NCBI RefSeq assembly: GCF_934359325.1 | Contig: NZ_CAKRLH010000085.1 | Location: forward strand, 1 to 6,489 | DNA from: an uncultured Porphyromonas sp. | Lineage (GTDB): Bacteria; Bacteroidota; Bacteroidia; Bacteroidales; Porphyromonadaceae | Direction of reading: 5' to 3' | DNA: 6,489 nt | Shown: one piece after another, positions 1-6,373 of the stretch | Position numbering within the stretch: the stretch's first letter is position 1 | Layout: every line of letters starts with the position of its first letter | Notes under the pieces: model-generated | What the model saw: only the letters and a program-made list of their open reading frames with translations | Database searches by the model: none | Told to the model about the DNA's origin: nothing | Program-made: the position numbers and the translations under genes

Positions 1-186
1 GAGATACGCAACATCGCCAACTTCCTCCGGTCAAATTCCACCCCCATTCTGAGGTACTTCTACCGCCGGGAGAGCAATGCAAAGGCGGAGGCTCTCAATC
101 AAAATCTGCAGCGCTTCGTCAGCGTCAACTACGGAGCCAGAAACACCGACTTCTTTCTCTACCGCATCGCCCTCCACTTCTCCTAA
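1..186 (+). CDS. Transposase, C-terminal part (ISAon1/ISL3-like), cut by the window edge
   Basis: Frame 1 is open from the first base to a TAA at 184-186 and encodes 61 residues with no start in view, so this is the tail of a longer gene. The segment SNAKAEALNQNLQRF (residues 25-39), followed by NYGARNTDFFLYRI (43-56), matches my memory of the C-terminus of ISAon1-group DDE transposases related to ISL3. In that group an SNAxAE-x-x-N helix carries the last catalytic acid (here probably E30), and the protein ends in a G-x-R-N-x-x-FF-x-x-R-L motif. Family membership is recognised by eye, not by search. Whether the element is intact cannot be judged, because the left part and its terminal repeat lie outside the window. 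The antisense reading frame over the same stretch gives no recognisable protein. Confidence 0.8.
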   Translation, partial: EIRNIANFLRSNSTPILRYFYRRESNAKAEALNQNLQRFVSVNYGARNTDFFLYRIALHFS

Positions 187-415
187 ATCCCTCACATCAA
201 CAACTCCCCTTTCACCATCCTCCCCATCCCAGCACATCAAAATGCGAATTAGCCAGTCTGTCTGACATGAGTATAGTTGATTCTTTTTGCAGCTAATATA
301 CTTTACGAGACCCTACGGGACGATCACTCTCTTCGGGGTCGTACCTTTGCAGCACTTCACTCCACACCACTTGATCTAAGCCTATTGCTATGGCGAGGTG
401 CCGCTCCTCGGGACA
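187..415. other. Non-coding spacer between the transposase and the operon terminator
   Basis: No convincing gene is present here on either strand. The first 60 bases are pyrimidine-rich on the + strand, and the stretch looks more AT-rich than the genes to the right. It should contain the right end of the insertion sequence, but I could not fix a terminal inverted repeat or a target duplication without the left end. Two short inverted repeats are visible: GACCC at 309-313 with GGGTC at 336-340, and CGAGG at 394-398 with CCTCG at 406-410. Both are too short to call as functional structures. A promoter-like box at 342-349 is listed separately. Confidence 0.6.
342..349 (+). promoter_or_regulatory. 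Promoter-like TAnnTTTG box with no gene downstream
   Basis: TACCTTTG matches the Bacteroidota -7 element TAnnTTTG exactly and is followed by C, as is common. I see no TTTG-like -33 element about 19-21 bases upstream. A rightward transcript from here would meet no recognisable gene and would run antisense into the end of the dehydrogenase gene. It may be an outward promoter of the insertion sequence, a relic, a start for a small RNA, or a chance match. A 6-of-8 fixed motif is expected a few times in a window this size on both strands. Confidence 0.3.
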
Positions 416-451
416 TATAAAAACCGACCACGTGATCACACACGTAGTCGG
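416..451 (-). terminator. Rho-independent terminator of the rsmA-mgtE-GHL10-dehydrogenase operon
   Basis: On the minus strand an 11-pair stem forms from CCGACTACGTG (451-441) and CACGTGGTCGG (434-424), with a 6-base loop (440-435). One of the pairs is a U-G wobble, which is a pair only in the leftward transcript. The stem is followed directly by TTTTT (423-419) and then ATAT. It begins 30 bases beyond the stop codon of the dehydrogenase. The other direction has no T-tract and has a C-A mismatch in the stem, so the terminator serves the leftward operon only. Confidence 0.9.
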
Positions 452-481
452 ATCTTGTATGGTGCTGTAGGGATGAGCTTC

Positions 482-1459
482 TTAGTCCTTGGCGGCTGGA
501 TTGTAGACGTAGGCGACCGGTCTGTCACCGAGGAGGAAGCCGAGCATATTGTCACGATGCTCATACTCCATGGCGAGACGCGACTCAGTCGTTTGTGTGC
601 CCACGTGAGGAGTCATTACGACGTTCTCCATATCGTAGAGTGCATCAAGGGGCTTATCATTGTGCTCAAAGACATCAAAGGCAGCGCCGGCGAGCTTTCC
701 GCTCCGTAGGGCATCCACGACCGCCTGCTCGTCCATCACCGCTCCTCGTGCGACGTTGACGAGAATAGCTCCGTCACGCATCAGCTTGATCGTCTCTGCG
801 TTGATCAGGTGCTTCGACTCCGCATTAAGCGGGGTATGTAGGGATACGATATCGCTCTCACGGAGCAGTGTCTCGAGGTCAGCATACGTTACGCCAAGAG
901 CCTCCTCCTCGAGTGGGTCTAGTCTGTGGCGCTTATTATAGAGGATCTTGACCCCATAAGGGCGCAGGAAGTCTGCCACGCGGCGAGCGATATTTCCGAA
1001 GCCGACCAGTCCGATGGTCTTGCCTCCCAGGTCGGTCCCCATAAGACCGGTATTCACCGCATCGCGATCGCGACGCAGTCTGCTATCCCAGACGGTGATT
1101 CGACGGGTGAGCGACAGCAGCAGTGCCATCGTCAGCTCCGCCGTCCCTTGGATCACGGAGCGAGGGGTATTGGAGACCGCAATGCCACGCTTCTTCGCCG
1201 CATCCAGGTCGATGTTATTGAAGCCCACGCCGTAGTTAGCGATCATCCTGAGCTTAGGGAAGTGGTTCATCACCTCCTCCGTGATCGGGTGGGTAAAGCT
1301 GGAGGCGATCACCTCAGCGTCCTCAGGTAGGCTCGAGAGGTCGTCCGCGCTGTAGGCAAAGCCCGGCTCAGGCATAAAGACCTCACAGCCCTTCTCCTTC
1401 AGCTCGTCATAGCCCTCGGGCTTGAAGGGGGGAAAGGTAAATGCAATCTTGTGGTTCAT
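482..1459 (-). CDS. D-isomer-specific 2-hydroxyacid dehydrogenase, NAD(P)-dependent
   Basis: A 325-residue cytoplasmic protein of normal family length that should interconvert a 2-keto acid and its D-2-hydroxy acid; the substrate cannot be read from the sequence. The N-terminal part contains ANYGVGFNNID (residues 74-84), the conserved substrate-loop motif. The Rossmann part has GLVGFGNIARR (150-160), a GxGxxA dinucleotide-binding loop. About 17 residues later comes NKRHR (175-179), a basic stretch where an acid would favour NAD, so NADP(H) use is possible. VNVARG (234-239) supplies the catalytic arginine R238, and TPHVGTQT (283-290) the catalytic histidine H285. The usual glutamate of the DVFxxEP motif is replaced: here the segment is DVFEHNDKP (262-270), with N267 at the expected position. 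It is the last gene of the operon, 26 bases after the lipoprotein gene and just before the terminator. Names such as glyoxylate/hydroxypyruvate reductase or D-lactate dehydrogenase would be guesses. Confidence 0.93.
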   Translation of the reverse strand: MNHKIAFTFPPFKPEGYDELKEKGCEVFMPEPGFAYSADDLSSLPEDAEVIASSFTHPITEEVMNHFPKLRMIANYGVGFNNIDLDAAKKRGIAVSNTPRSVIQGTAELTMALLLSLTRRITVWDSRLRRDRDAVNTGLMGTDLGGKTIGLVGFGNIARRVADFLRPYGVKILYNKRHRLDPLEEEALGVTYADLETLLRESDIVSLHTPLNAESKHLINAETIKLMRDGAILVNVARGAVMDEQAVVDALRSGKLAGAAFDVFEHNDKPLDALYDMENVVMTPHVGTQTTESRLAMEYEHRDNMLGFLLGDRPVAYVYNPAAKD

Positions 1460-1485
1460 AGCTATTCTGTAGTGAAAACGTTAAG

Positions 1486-3024
1486 TCATAATACCGCGTG
1501 GACCTCTCTTGCGACCACATGCTCGTGGCCGAAGCGATCGATGCGGGTGATGGTGAAGGCGACCTTAAACTTTCCCCCCAGGTCTAACGGGCGGAAGCGG
1601 CACTCGTGTGTCCGGCCGACAATATTTTCCGGATCAAGAGCCTTCTGGATCTTGGCACGCCGTGGGTGACAGTAGATCACATAGTACGCCGTCTGCTGAC
1701 CGGGTGGCAGAGGGAGATCGTCCATCCAGACCAGCTCCTGGCGTCCTGAGCCGGTCAGCATGGCAGCATCCCTCTCCGGCTCCGGGAATGGCTCCATGGA
1801 GGCGGGGTAGGGTCGCGCTGGGACGAGAGCGGGGACGGACCAGTAGTCCTTGTGGAGCTGCTCAGCTATCCCCTTGTAGGAGTTTCCCCAGAGATCATCG
1901 CCGGGCCAGATCGAGTTACCGGAGGTGTGCTTAGCGGCGAGCACCATCTTGGGGTGAAGCTGATCGCCATCCATCGTCCGCCGGACATGCTGCCCCACGA
2001 TCAGCTGAGCGTTCTTTATGTGGCGCGACCACCAGAGCACCAGCTCAGTGTAGTCAGCCACCTTATGTCCCATATTCCAGTAGATCTGAGGCACCACATA
2101 GTCCATCAGCCCCTCCTGGTCCCAGAGGAGGATATCGGCGTAGAGATCGTCATAGTTTTGCAGCCCACCGGTCTTGGATCCGACCGGGTGGGTTCGCTCA
2201 TTTCTGTAGATGCCGAAGGGACTGATGCCGAGCTGGACGTAGGGCTTGACGCTACGGATGGTCTGTGACAGGTCTCGGATCAGCTGGGTGACGTTGTTCC
2301 TTCGCCAGTCATCCTTGGAAGCAAAGGCTTGCCCATACAGCCGATAAGCCGCTTCGTCATCAAAGGCCTCGCCGGCGATGGGGTAGGGGTAGAAGTAGTC
2401 GTCCATATGGATCCCGTCCAGGTCGTATCGGGTGACGAGGTCGCGCACCACCTTACAGGTGTAGGCGCGCACCTCGGGGAGCCCGGGATTGAAGAGCAGT
2501 TGCTTGCCATATCGGACAAACCACTCCGGATGCTGCTTCGAGGGATGCCCCTGTGCGACGTAGGAAGAGATGTCGGCCACGGCGCGGTAGGGATTGATCC
2601 AGGCATGTAGCTCGATCGAGCGCTCGTGGCAGATCTTTATCATAAAGGCAAGGGGATCCCAGAGCGGCTCCGGGGCGCGCCCCTGCTCACCCGTCAGGAA
2701 TCGGCTCCACGGCTCATAGGGGGAGTAGTACCAGGCGTCAGCCTCCGGACGAACTTGGAAGTAGATCACATTTACCCCCAGCTTCGCCAGTTCGTCTACT
2801 TTGCGTCTCAGGTCTGCCTGTAGCTCTGCCACCGTCATCCGGCCGTACTGGGAGCGGAAGACGGTGGGAAACCATACCGCTCTTACCTCCTTGCGCGGAG
2901 CCTCATAGTCGGCGGAGTAGGCTCTCTCGGCCGCCTTCTCGACCACGCTCTTGCGCGATCCGCACCCGGAGGCGAGTAGGAGGATGGATAGGAGAAGCGG
3001 AAGGAGGTTAAGGGGCTGTCTCAT
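1486..3024 (-). CDS. Glycoside-hydrolase-like lipoprotein, DUF187/GHL10 (YngK-like)
   Basis: A 512-residue secreted lipoprotein. The first 21 residues form a lipoprotein signal: a hydrophobic run (residues 7-18), then LASGC with the lipidated cysteine at C21, which also supports this start. The following G-S rather than an acidic retention signal allows export to the outer membrane. From about residue 45 to 370 it is a DUF187 (GHL10) TIM-barrel-like domain: EVRAVWFPTV (46-55), YFQVRPEADAWY (88-99), LHAWINPYR (139-147) and DLDGIHMDDYFYPYP (201-215), whose paired aspartates D208/D209 are the probable catalytic or ligand-binding acids. The C-terminal 90 residues or so look like a small beta-sandwich of fibronectin-III type, ending in ITRIDRFGHE. 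Family members are associated with cell-wall or glycan hydrolysis, but few have a proven substrate, so a peptidoglycan or host-glycan role is inference. It sits 12 bases downstream of mgtE and 26 bases before the dehydrogenase, and is probably cotranscribed with both. Confidence 0.92.
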   Translation of the reverse strand: MRQPLNLLPLLLSILLLASGCGSRKSVVEKAAERAYSADYEAPRKEVRAVWFPTVFRSQYGRMTVAELQADLRRKVDELAKLGVNVIYFQVRPEADAWYYSPYEPWSRFLTGEQGRAPEPLWDPLAFMIKICHERSIELHAWINPYRAVADISSYVAQGHPSKQHPEWFVRYGKQLLFNPGLPEVRAYTCKVVRDLVTRYDLDGIHMDDYFYPYPIAGEAFDDEAAYRLYGQAFASKDDWRRNNVTQLIRDLSQTIRSVKPYVQLGISPFGIYRNERTHPVGSKTGGLQNYDDLYADILLWDQEGLMDYVVPQIYWNMGHKVADYTELVLWWSRHIKNAQLIVGQHVRRTMDGDQLHPKMVLAAKHTSGNSIWPGDDLWGNSYKGIAEQLHKDYWSVPALVPARPYPASMEPFPEPERDAAMLTGSGRQELVWMDDLPLPPGQQTAYYVIYCHPRRAKIQKALDPENIVGRTHECRFRPLDLGGKFKVAFTITRIDRFGHEHVVAREVHAVL

Positions 3025-3036
3025 CTCTGTAGTGTA

Positions 3037-4395
3037 TCAGTGAAAGTGTCCATACAGTGCCTGGGTGATGGTCATGTAGACAAACATGCCGATCAGGTCG
3101 TCCAATATGGTGATGAAGGGACCTGTGGCACGTGCAGGGTCGATCTTCACCGCATGCATCAGGAGGGGGATCACAGAGCCGAAGAGGCTGGCGCAGATCA
3201 CCACGACGAAGAGGCTGATCGAGACACTCGCCATCACGAGCATATCCTTGATGTAGAAGTAATTGTAGGTAAAGACTACCATGCTGATCACACTGGCGAT
3301 CACCAGGGCGACGCACAGGTCATTGAGGATCGTGCGTGGGATCCGCTTCAGATCCAGGGTCCCCCGAGCGAGATCCTGCACCACGATGGTCGAGGACTGC
3401 ATGCCGACATTTCCTCCCGTACCACCGATCAGGGGGATGAAAAGGGAGATCTGCGGGATCATCTCGAAGACATTGTCGTACACGCCCAGGAGCTGACTAT
3501 TGAATATTCCCCCGATCATGCCGATCAGGAGCCACGGCAGGCGAGCTCCGGTCTGCTTGAGGATATTGTCCGATGTGTCGATGTCGGAGGAGAGACCGCT
3601 CGCCATCTGGCTCTCAGCCTCGTGCTTCTCCCGCATCTCATCGACGACGTCATCGATGGTGATCACCCCCTTCAGTCGTCCGAGGGCGTCGACGACCGGT
3701 ATCGCCACCAGGTCATACTGGTCGAAGGTATTGATCACCGTATCCATCGAGTCGCTCTCGTGGAGGATCACGGGATTGGGCAGCATGACGTACCGTATCT
3801 CGCTGATGGAGGGATTGGTGATCACGGTCTTGGTTGGCAGTATACCGATCAGGCGCTTTAGGTCATCGACGACGTAGACATAGTAGATCTCATCCAGCTC
3901 CTCAGCCTGCCGGCGCATCTCATCGAGGCACATCGGCATGGACCAGTTGGCATTGACCACGATCATCTCCTTCCGCATCACCCCTCCTGCGGTATCCTCA
4001 TCGTAGTGGAGCAGGTCGACGATATTCCCCGCCTGATCCAGGTCCGGTATATGAGCCAAGATCGCATCCTGCCGCTCGGCGCGGAGGTCACGGATGAGGT
4101 CTGCCGCGTCGTCGGTATCCATATTCTGGACGATCTTCGTAGCGATCTCCTGCTCCGGCACCAGCGAGAGGATCTCCCTCCGTCGGTCCTCATCCATCTC
4201 GGTGATCACGTCCGCCACCTTCACGTCCGGCAGCACCCTCAGCGCACGCGTCGCATCCTCATCCGACAGGTCGTCGATGAAGGTGGCGATGTCCGTCGGG
4301 TGCATCGCATTGAAGGTCCGCTGCAGCTTTGCCGCATCATTGCTCCGGAGGTAGTCGCGGAGCTCCTTGGTCAGCTCGGGGGTCAGTTCGATCAT
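3037..4395 (-). CDS. mgtE: Magnesium transporter MgtE
   Basis: A 452-residue inner-membrane Mg2+ channel of full family length. Residues 20-130 are the acidic helical MgtE N-domain, with repeated short helices and many Asp/Glu. DEDTAGGVM (132-140) leads into two CBS domains (about 138-195 and 200-258), where Mg2+ sensing gates the pore. KHEAESQMA (257-265) starts the connecting plug helix. The membrane part begins near 285 and shows about five hydrophobic segments. It carries PLIGGTGGNVGMQSSTIV (321-338) and DPARATGPFIT (419-429), followed by DDLIG (432-436). The aspartate of this last motif should correspond to the pore Mg2+ site known from Thermus MgtE. The ATG overlaps the rsmA stop codon as ATGA, so translation is likely coupled. 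No Mg2+-sensing leader was seen: the gene has no leader of its own inside the operon, and I found none before rsmA. All family motifs appear intact. Confidence 0.97.
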   Translation of the reverse strand: MIELTPELTKELRDYLRSNDAAKLQRTFNAMHPTDIATFIDDLSDEDATRALRVLPDVKVADVITEMDEDRRREILSLVPEQEIATKIVQNMDTDDAADLIRDLRAERQDAILAHIPDLDQAGNIVDLLHYDEDTAGGVMRKEMIVVNANWSMPMCLDEMRRQAEELDEIYYVYVVDDLKRLIGILPTKTVITNPSISEIRYVMLPNPVILHESDSMDTVINTFDQYDLVAIPVVDALGRLKGVITIDDVVDEMREKHEAESQMASGLSSDIDTSDNILKQTGARLPWLLIGMIGGIFNSQLLGVYDNVFEMIPQISLFIPLIGGTGGNVGMQSSTIVVQDLARGTLDLKRIPRTILNDLCVALVIASVISMVVFTYNYFYIKDMLVMASVSISLFVVVICASLFGSVIPLLMHAVKIDPARATGPFITILDDLIGMFVYMTITQALYGHFH

Positions 4396-5210
4396 CTCAG
4401 CTTCTCGTCATCATTAGGGCAGGTCATCGTCCGATCCACAGCTCTTGTCAGGGCAATGAAGTCCTCCACATCGAGCTGCTCCGGACGCATCGTCAGGTAG
4501 CGCTCCAGCTCCGGCGGGATCGGCTCCGGCAGGAGACCTCTCAGCGAGGATCGGATCATCTTACGCCGCTGCGCAAAGGCCGCCTTCACCACCTGACGAA
4601 AGCGCCCCTCTTCCACGCCGAGAGAGGTCCGGTCGTTGCGCGTCAGTCGGAGTACTCCGCTCTGGACCTTAGGGGGTGGGGTGAAGGCTCCCGGCGGGAC
4701 GGTAAAGAGGTACTCAGCATCGTACCAGGCTCGCAGCAGGACCGTAAGGATCCCGTAGTCTCTGCTCCCCGGCTCAGACGTCAGTCGGCGAGCCACTTCC
4801 TTCTGCAGCATACCGCCTGCCATAGGGATCAGGTCACGGTACTCCAGCATGTGGAAGAAGATCTGGCTCGAGATATTGTACGGGTAATTCCCGATCAGCA
4901 GGAAGGGCTCCTCCTTAGCGAAGACTCGGTCCAGCGGCAGCGTCAGGAAGTCCCCCTCGATCAGCCGGCGCCCATTGAGTGATGGGAAGGTCTCCCTCAG
5001 GTAGTCCACCGACTCGTGATCCAGCTCCACCACCACCGTATCCCGATAAAGAGGGAGGAGGTACTTCGTCAGTACGCCCATACCGGGTCCCACCTCCAGG
5101 ATCGGCAGATCCCGACGGGACTCAAGTATCTCAGCGATACGCTCCGCCACAGACTCATCGTGGAGGAAGTGCTGTCCGAGGGCTTTCTTAGCTCGTACGC
5201 GTCTTGCCAT
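4392..5210 (-). CDS. rsmA: 16S rRNA (adenine1518-N6/adenine1519-N6)-dimethyltransferase RsmA (KsgA)
   Basis: A 272-residue SAM-dependent methyltransferase that dimethylates two adjacent adenines in helix 45 of 16S rRNA, late in 30S subunit assembly. It starts with the characteristic KKALGQHFLHD (residues 8-18). EVGPGMGVLT (39-48) is SAM motif I, and VELD (61-64) holds the ribose-binding acid. NYPYNISS (108-115) is the catalytic motif IV that holds the target adenine. FTPPPKVQSGV (176-186) and AFAQRRKMIRSSL (211-223) are the RNA-facing C-terminal motifs, and RPEQL (242-246) is the usual late helix. The chosen ATG gives the short basic N-terminus typical of the family. It is the first gene of the leftward operon and overlaps mgtE by 4 bases. 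The rsmA-mgtE order is, from memory, common in Bacteroidales. Loss of this enzyme gives kasugamycin resistance in other bacteria. Confidence 0.97.
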   Translation of the reverse strand: MARRVRAKKALGQHFLHDESVAERIAEILESRRDLPILEVGPGMGVLTKYLLPLYRDTVVVELDHESVDYLRETFPSLNGRRLIEGDFLTLPLDRVFAKEEPFLLIGNYPYNISSQIFFHMLEYRDLIPMAGGMLQKEVARRLTSEPGSRDYGILTVLLRAWYDAEYLFTVPPGAFTPPPKVQSGVLRLTRNDRTSLGVEEGRFRQVVKAAFAQRRKMIRSSLRGLLPEPIPPELERYLTMRPEQLDVEDFIALTRAVDRTMTCPNDDEKLR

Positions 5211-5279
5211 TATACTCAGGGAGGATGCTCTCTGTCAGCGGTGTTGGAGGAGAAGGAGCTCACTTAGAGCGAAAAAGAC

Positions 5280-5287
5280 TACCTTTG
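5280..5287 (+). promoter_or_regulatory. Putative -7 promoter element for UPF0104-hemH
   Basis: TACCTTTG matches the Bacteroidota sigma factor -7 consensus TAnnTTTG and is followed by C. It lies 81 bases before the chosen ATG at 5369, so a transcript would start near 5292-5296 with a leader of about 75 bases. No good TTTG -33 element is seen at 19-21 bases upstream, which weakens the call. Confidence 0.5.
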
Positions 5288-5333
5288 CCCCATCTATCAC
5301 CGAGGTCACCACTTCTCAGCACCCCGTTACGTA

Positions 5334-5341
5334 CAAAAGTA
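5334..5341 (-). promoter_or_regulatory. Putative -7 promoter element for the rsmA operon
   Basis: On the minus strand this reads TACTTTTG, a match to TAnnTTTG. It lies 123 bases before the rsmA ATG, so the leader would be about 115 bases. No clear -33 element is present. The box points towards the + strand box at 5280-5287 rather than away from it, so the two predicted transcripts would overlap. A closer promoter for rsmA could exist, but I do not see one. Confidence 0.4.
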
Positions 5342-5368
5342 CCAAAAAGACTGCGGACCCACGCACTC

Positions 5369-6373
5369 ATGGCCAGTAAGCTACACAAGAGTCTCCGGAT
5401 CATCCTCCCGCTCCTCCTCGGCGGGCTGCTGATCGTGCTGCTCTATCGTAAGGTGGACTTCGAGGTGGTCCGGTCCACGCTGACGAGTGACGTAAGGTGG
5501 GAGGTGATCGCCCTCACCTGCCTCCTCGGACCGATCTCCGTACTCTTCCGTGCCCTCCGGTGGGACCTCCAGGTGGAGCCGCTTCGACGTGAGGGGATGG
5601 GCTCTACTCTGGGCGCCTCCATCCTCCACGTCCAGGGCAGCTATGCGGTCAATATGGCGATCCCAAGACTCGGGGATCTCTGGCGCTGCACCTCCATGCA
5701 GGGCTACACGGGACTCCCCTTCTCCCGGCTCCTCGGGACGATGATTGCCGAGCGCGCTGTCGACATGATCACCACCCTCCTCCTGATCATCCCCGGGCTG
5801 GCTCTCAATGCGACCTACTTCACCACCTTTCTCCACGACTATGTGCGGAGGTCCTCAGTCGGCGGACCGGCAGGGTCCCCGCGGACCTGGCTGATCCTGA
5901 TCCTGGCACTCCTCCTCGTGGTCTTTCTTCTGCGGTGGCTGATCCGACACTTTCAGCTCCGCCGTAAGTTGCAGAAGGGGTGGCTCGACTTCCTGGCCGG
6001 TCTGCGAACCATCGGTGAGATGAGTCGTGGCGCTAGGTGGCTCTTCCTCCTCTACACCCTCGGCATCTGGCTCTGTTACTTCTTTGCATTCTACCTCACA
6101 TTTCAGGCTTTTAGCTTTACCGAAAGGCTCGGAGCCGACGTGGCACTGGTGATCTTCTCACTCATCACGATCTCCTCGATCCTCCCTGTACAGGGAAATA
6201 TCGGACCGTGGCACTTTGTGGTGATCCAGTCGCTGATCTTCTTCGGCGTGGCTGCTGATCCGGCGGCCTCCTTTGCCCTGATCGTCCACGCCTCACAGAC
6301 CGCCACCACGACCCTGGTCGGACTGGTGGCGATCCTCCTCCTCCCCCTACTCCGAGAGAACCCCGAATCATGA
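5369..6373 (+). CDS. Flippase-like integral membrane protein, UPF0104 / LPG-synthase TM family
   Basis: A 334-residue multi-pass inner-membrane protein of the PF03706 (lysylphosphatidylglycerol synthase TM, COG0392) family, from the ATG at 5369. Hydrophobic segments lie near residues 10-26, 45-62, 82-98, 131-150, 173-192, 224-247, 257-275, 283-296 and 311-328. Family motifs are RALRW (61-65), NMAIPRLGDLWR (95-106), GTMIAERAVDM (123-133) and PVQGNIGPWHF (273-283). There is no C-terminal aminoacyl-transferase domain as in MprF, so aminoacylation of lipids is unlikely; a role in moving or protecting envelope lipids is inferred from the family only. An upstream ATG at 5204 in the same frame was rejected: it falls inside rsmA and adds a polar tail before the basic MASKLHKSLR start. 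The stop overlaps the hemH start as ATGA, suggesting translational coupling. Confidence 0.9.
   Translation: MASKLHKSLRIILPLLLGGLLIVLLYRKVDFEVVRSTLTSDVRWEVIALTCLLGPISVLFRALRWDLQVEPLRREGMGSTLGASILHVQGSYAVNMAIPRLGDLWRCTSMQGYTGLPFSRLLGTMIAERAVDMITTLLLIIPGLALNATYFTTFLHDYVRRSSVGGPAGSPRTWLILILALLLVVFLLRWLIRHFQLRRKLQKGWLDFLAGLRTIGEMSRGARWLFLLYTLGIWLCYFFAFYLTFQAFSFTERLGADVALVIFSLITISSILPVQGNIGPWHFVVIQSLIFFGVAADPAASFALIVHASQTATTTLVGLVAILLLPLLRENPES

Larger units (their letters stand above)
5211..5368. promoter_or_regulatory. Divergent intergenic region between rsmA and the UPF0104 gene
   Basis: These 158 bases must contain the promoters for both the leftward rsmA operon and the rightward UPF0104-hemH pair. 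There is one Bacteroidota-type -7 box per strand, listed separately. A rightward reading frame is open through this region from an ATG at 5204, in frame with the UPF0104 gene, but it would overlap the rsmA start and add 55 non-homologous-looking polar residues. I therefore treat the region as non-coding. No riboswitch-like fold or terminator was recognised. Confidence 0.65.

Noticed and set aside
31..240. Minus strand open frame (69 codons) over the left edge
   Set aside because: The + strand frame 1 gives a recognisable transposase C-terminus over the same bases, so this is a shadow.
305..342. Inverted repeat GACCC/GGGTC as a possible IS end or terminator
   Set aside because: Only five base pairs with a 22-base loop, no T-tract, and no left IS end to compare with.
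398..709. + strand open frame (103 codons) spanning the terminator and the dehydrogenase end
   Set aside because: It runs through a terminator stem and antisense to the conserved C-terminus of the dehydrogenase; the product is not recognisable.
3040..3861. Long + strand open frame (273 codons) opposite mgtE
   Set aside because: It is antisense to a full-length MgtE with all motifs intact. Its product is rich in His, Asp and Gly with no recognisable domain, as expected for a shadow of a GC-rich gene.
4329..4982. + strand open frame (217 codons) opposite rsmA
   Set aside because: It overlaps intact rsmA and the start of mgtE on the other strand, has no recognisable motif and no start context.
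5204..5368. N-terminal extension of the UPF0104 protein from the ATG at 5204
   Set aside because: It overlaps the start of rsmA, covers both promoter-like boxes and adds a polar, Pro/Ser-rich stretch with no family similarity. The ATG at 5369 gives the normal family length.
5211..5368. Possible Mg2+-sensing riboswitch in the leader of the operon that carries mgtE
   Set aside because: The leader is short, mgtE is the second gene, and no conserved M-box-like pairing or attenuator could be seen.
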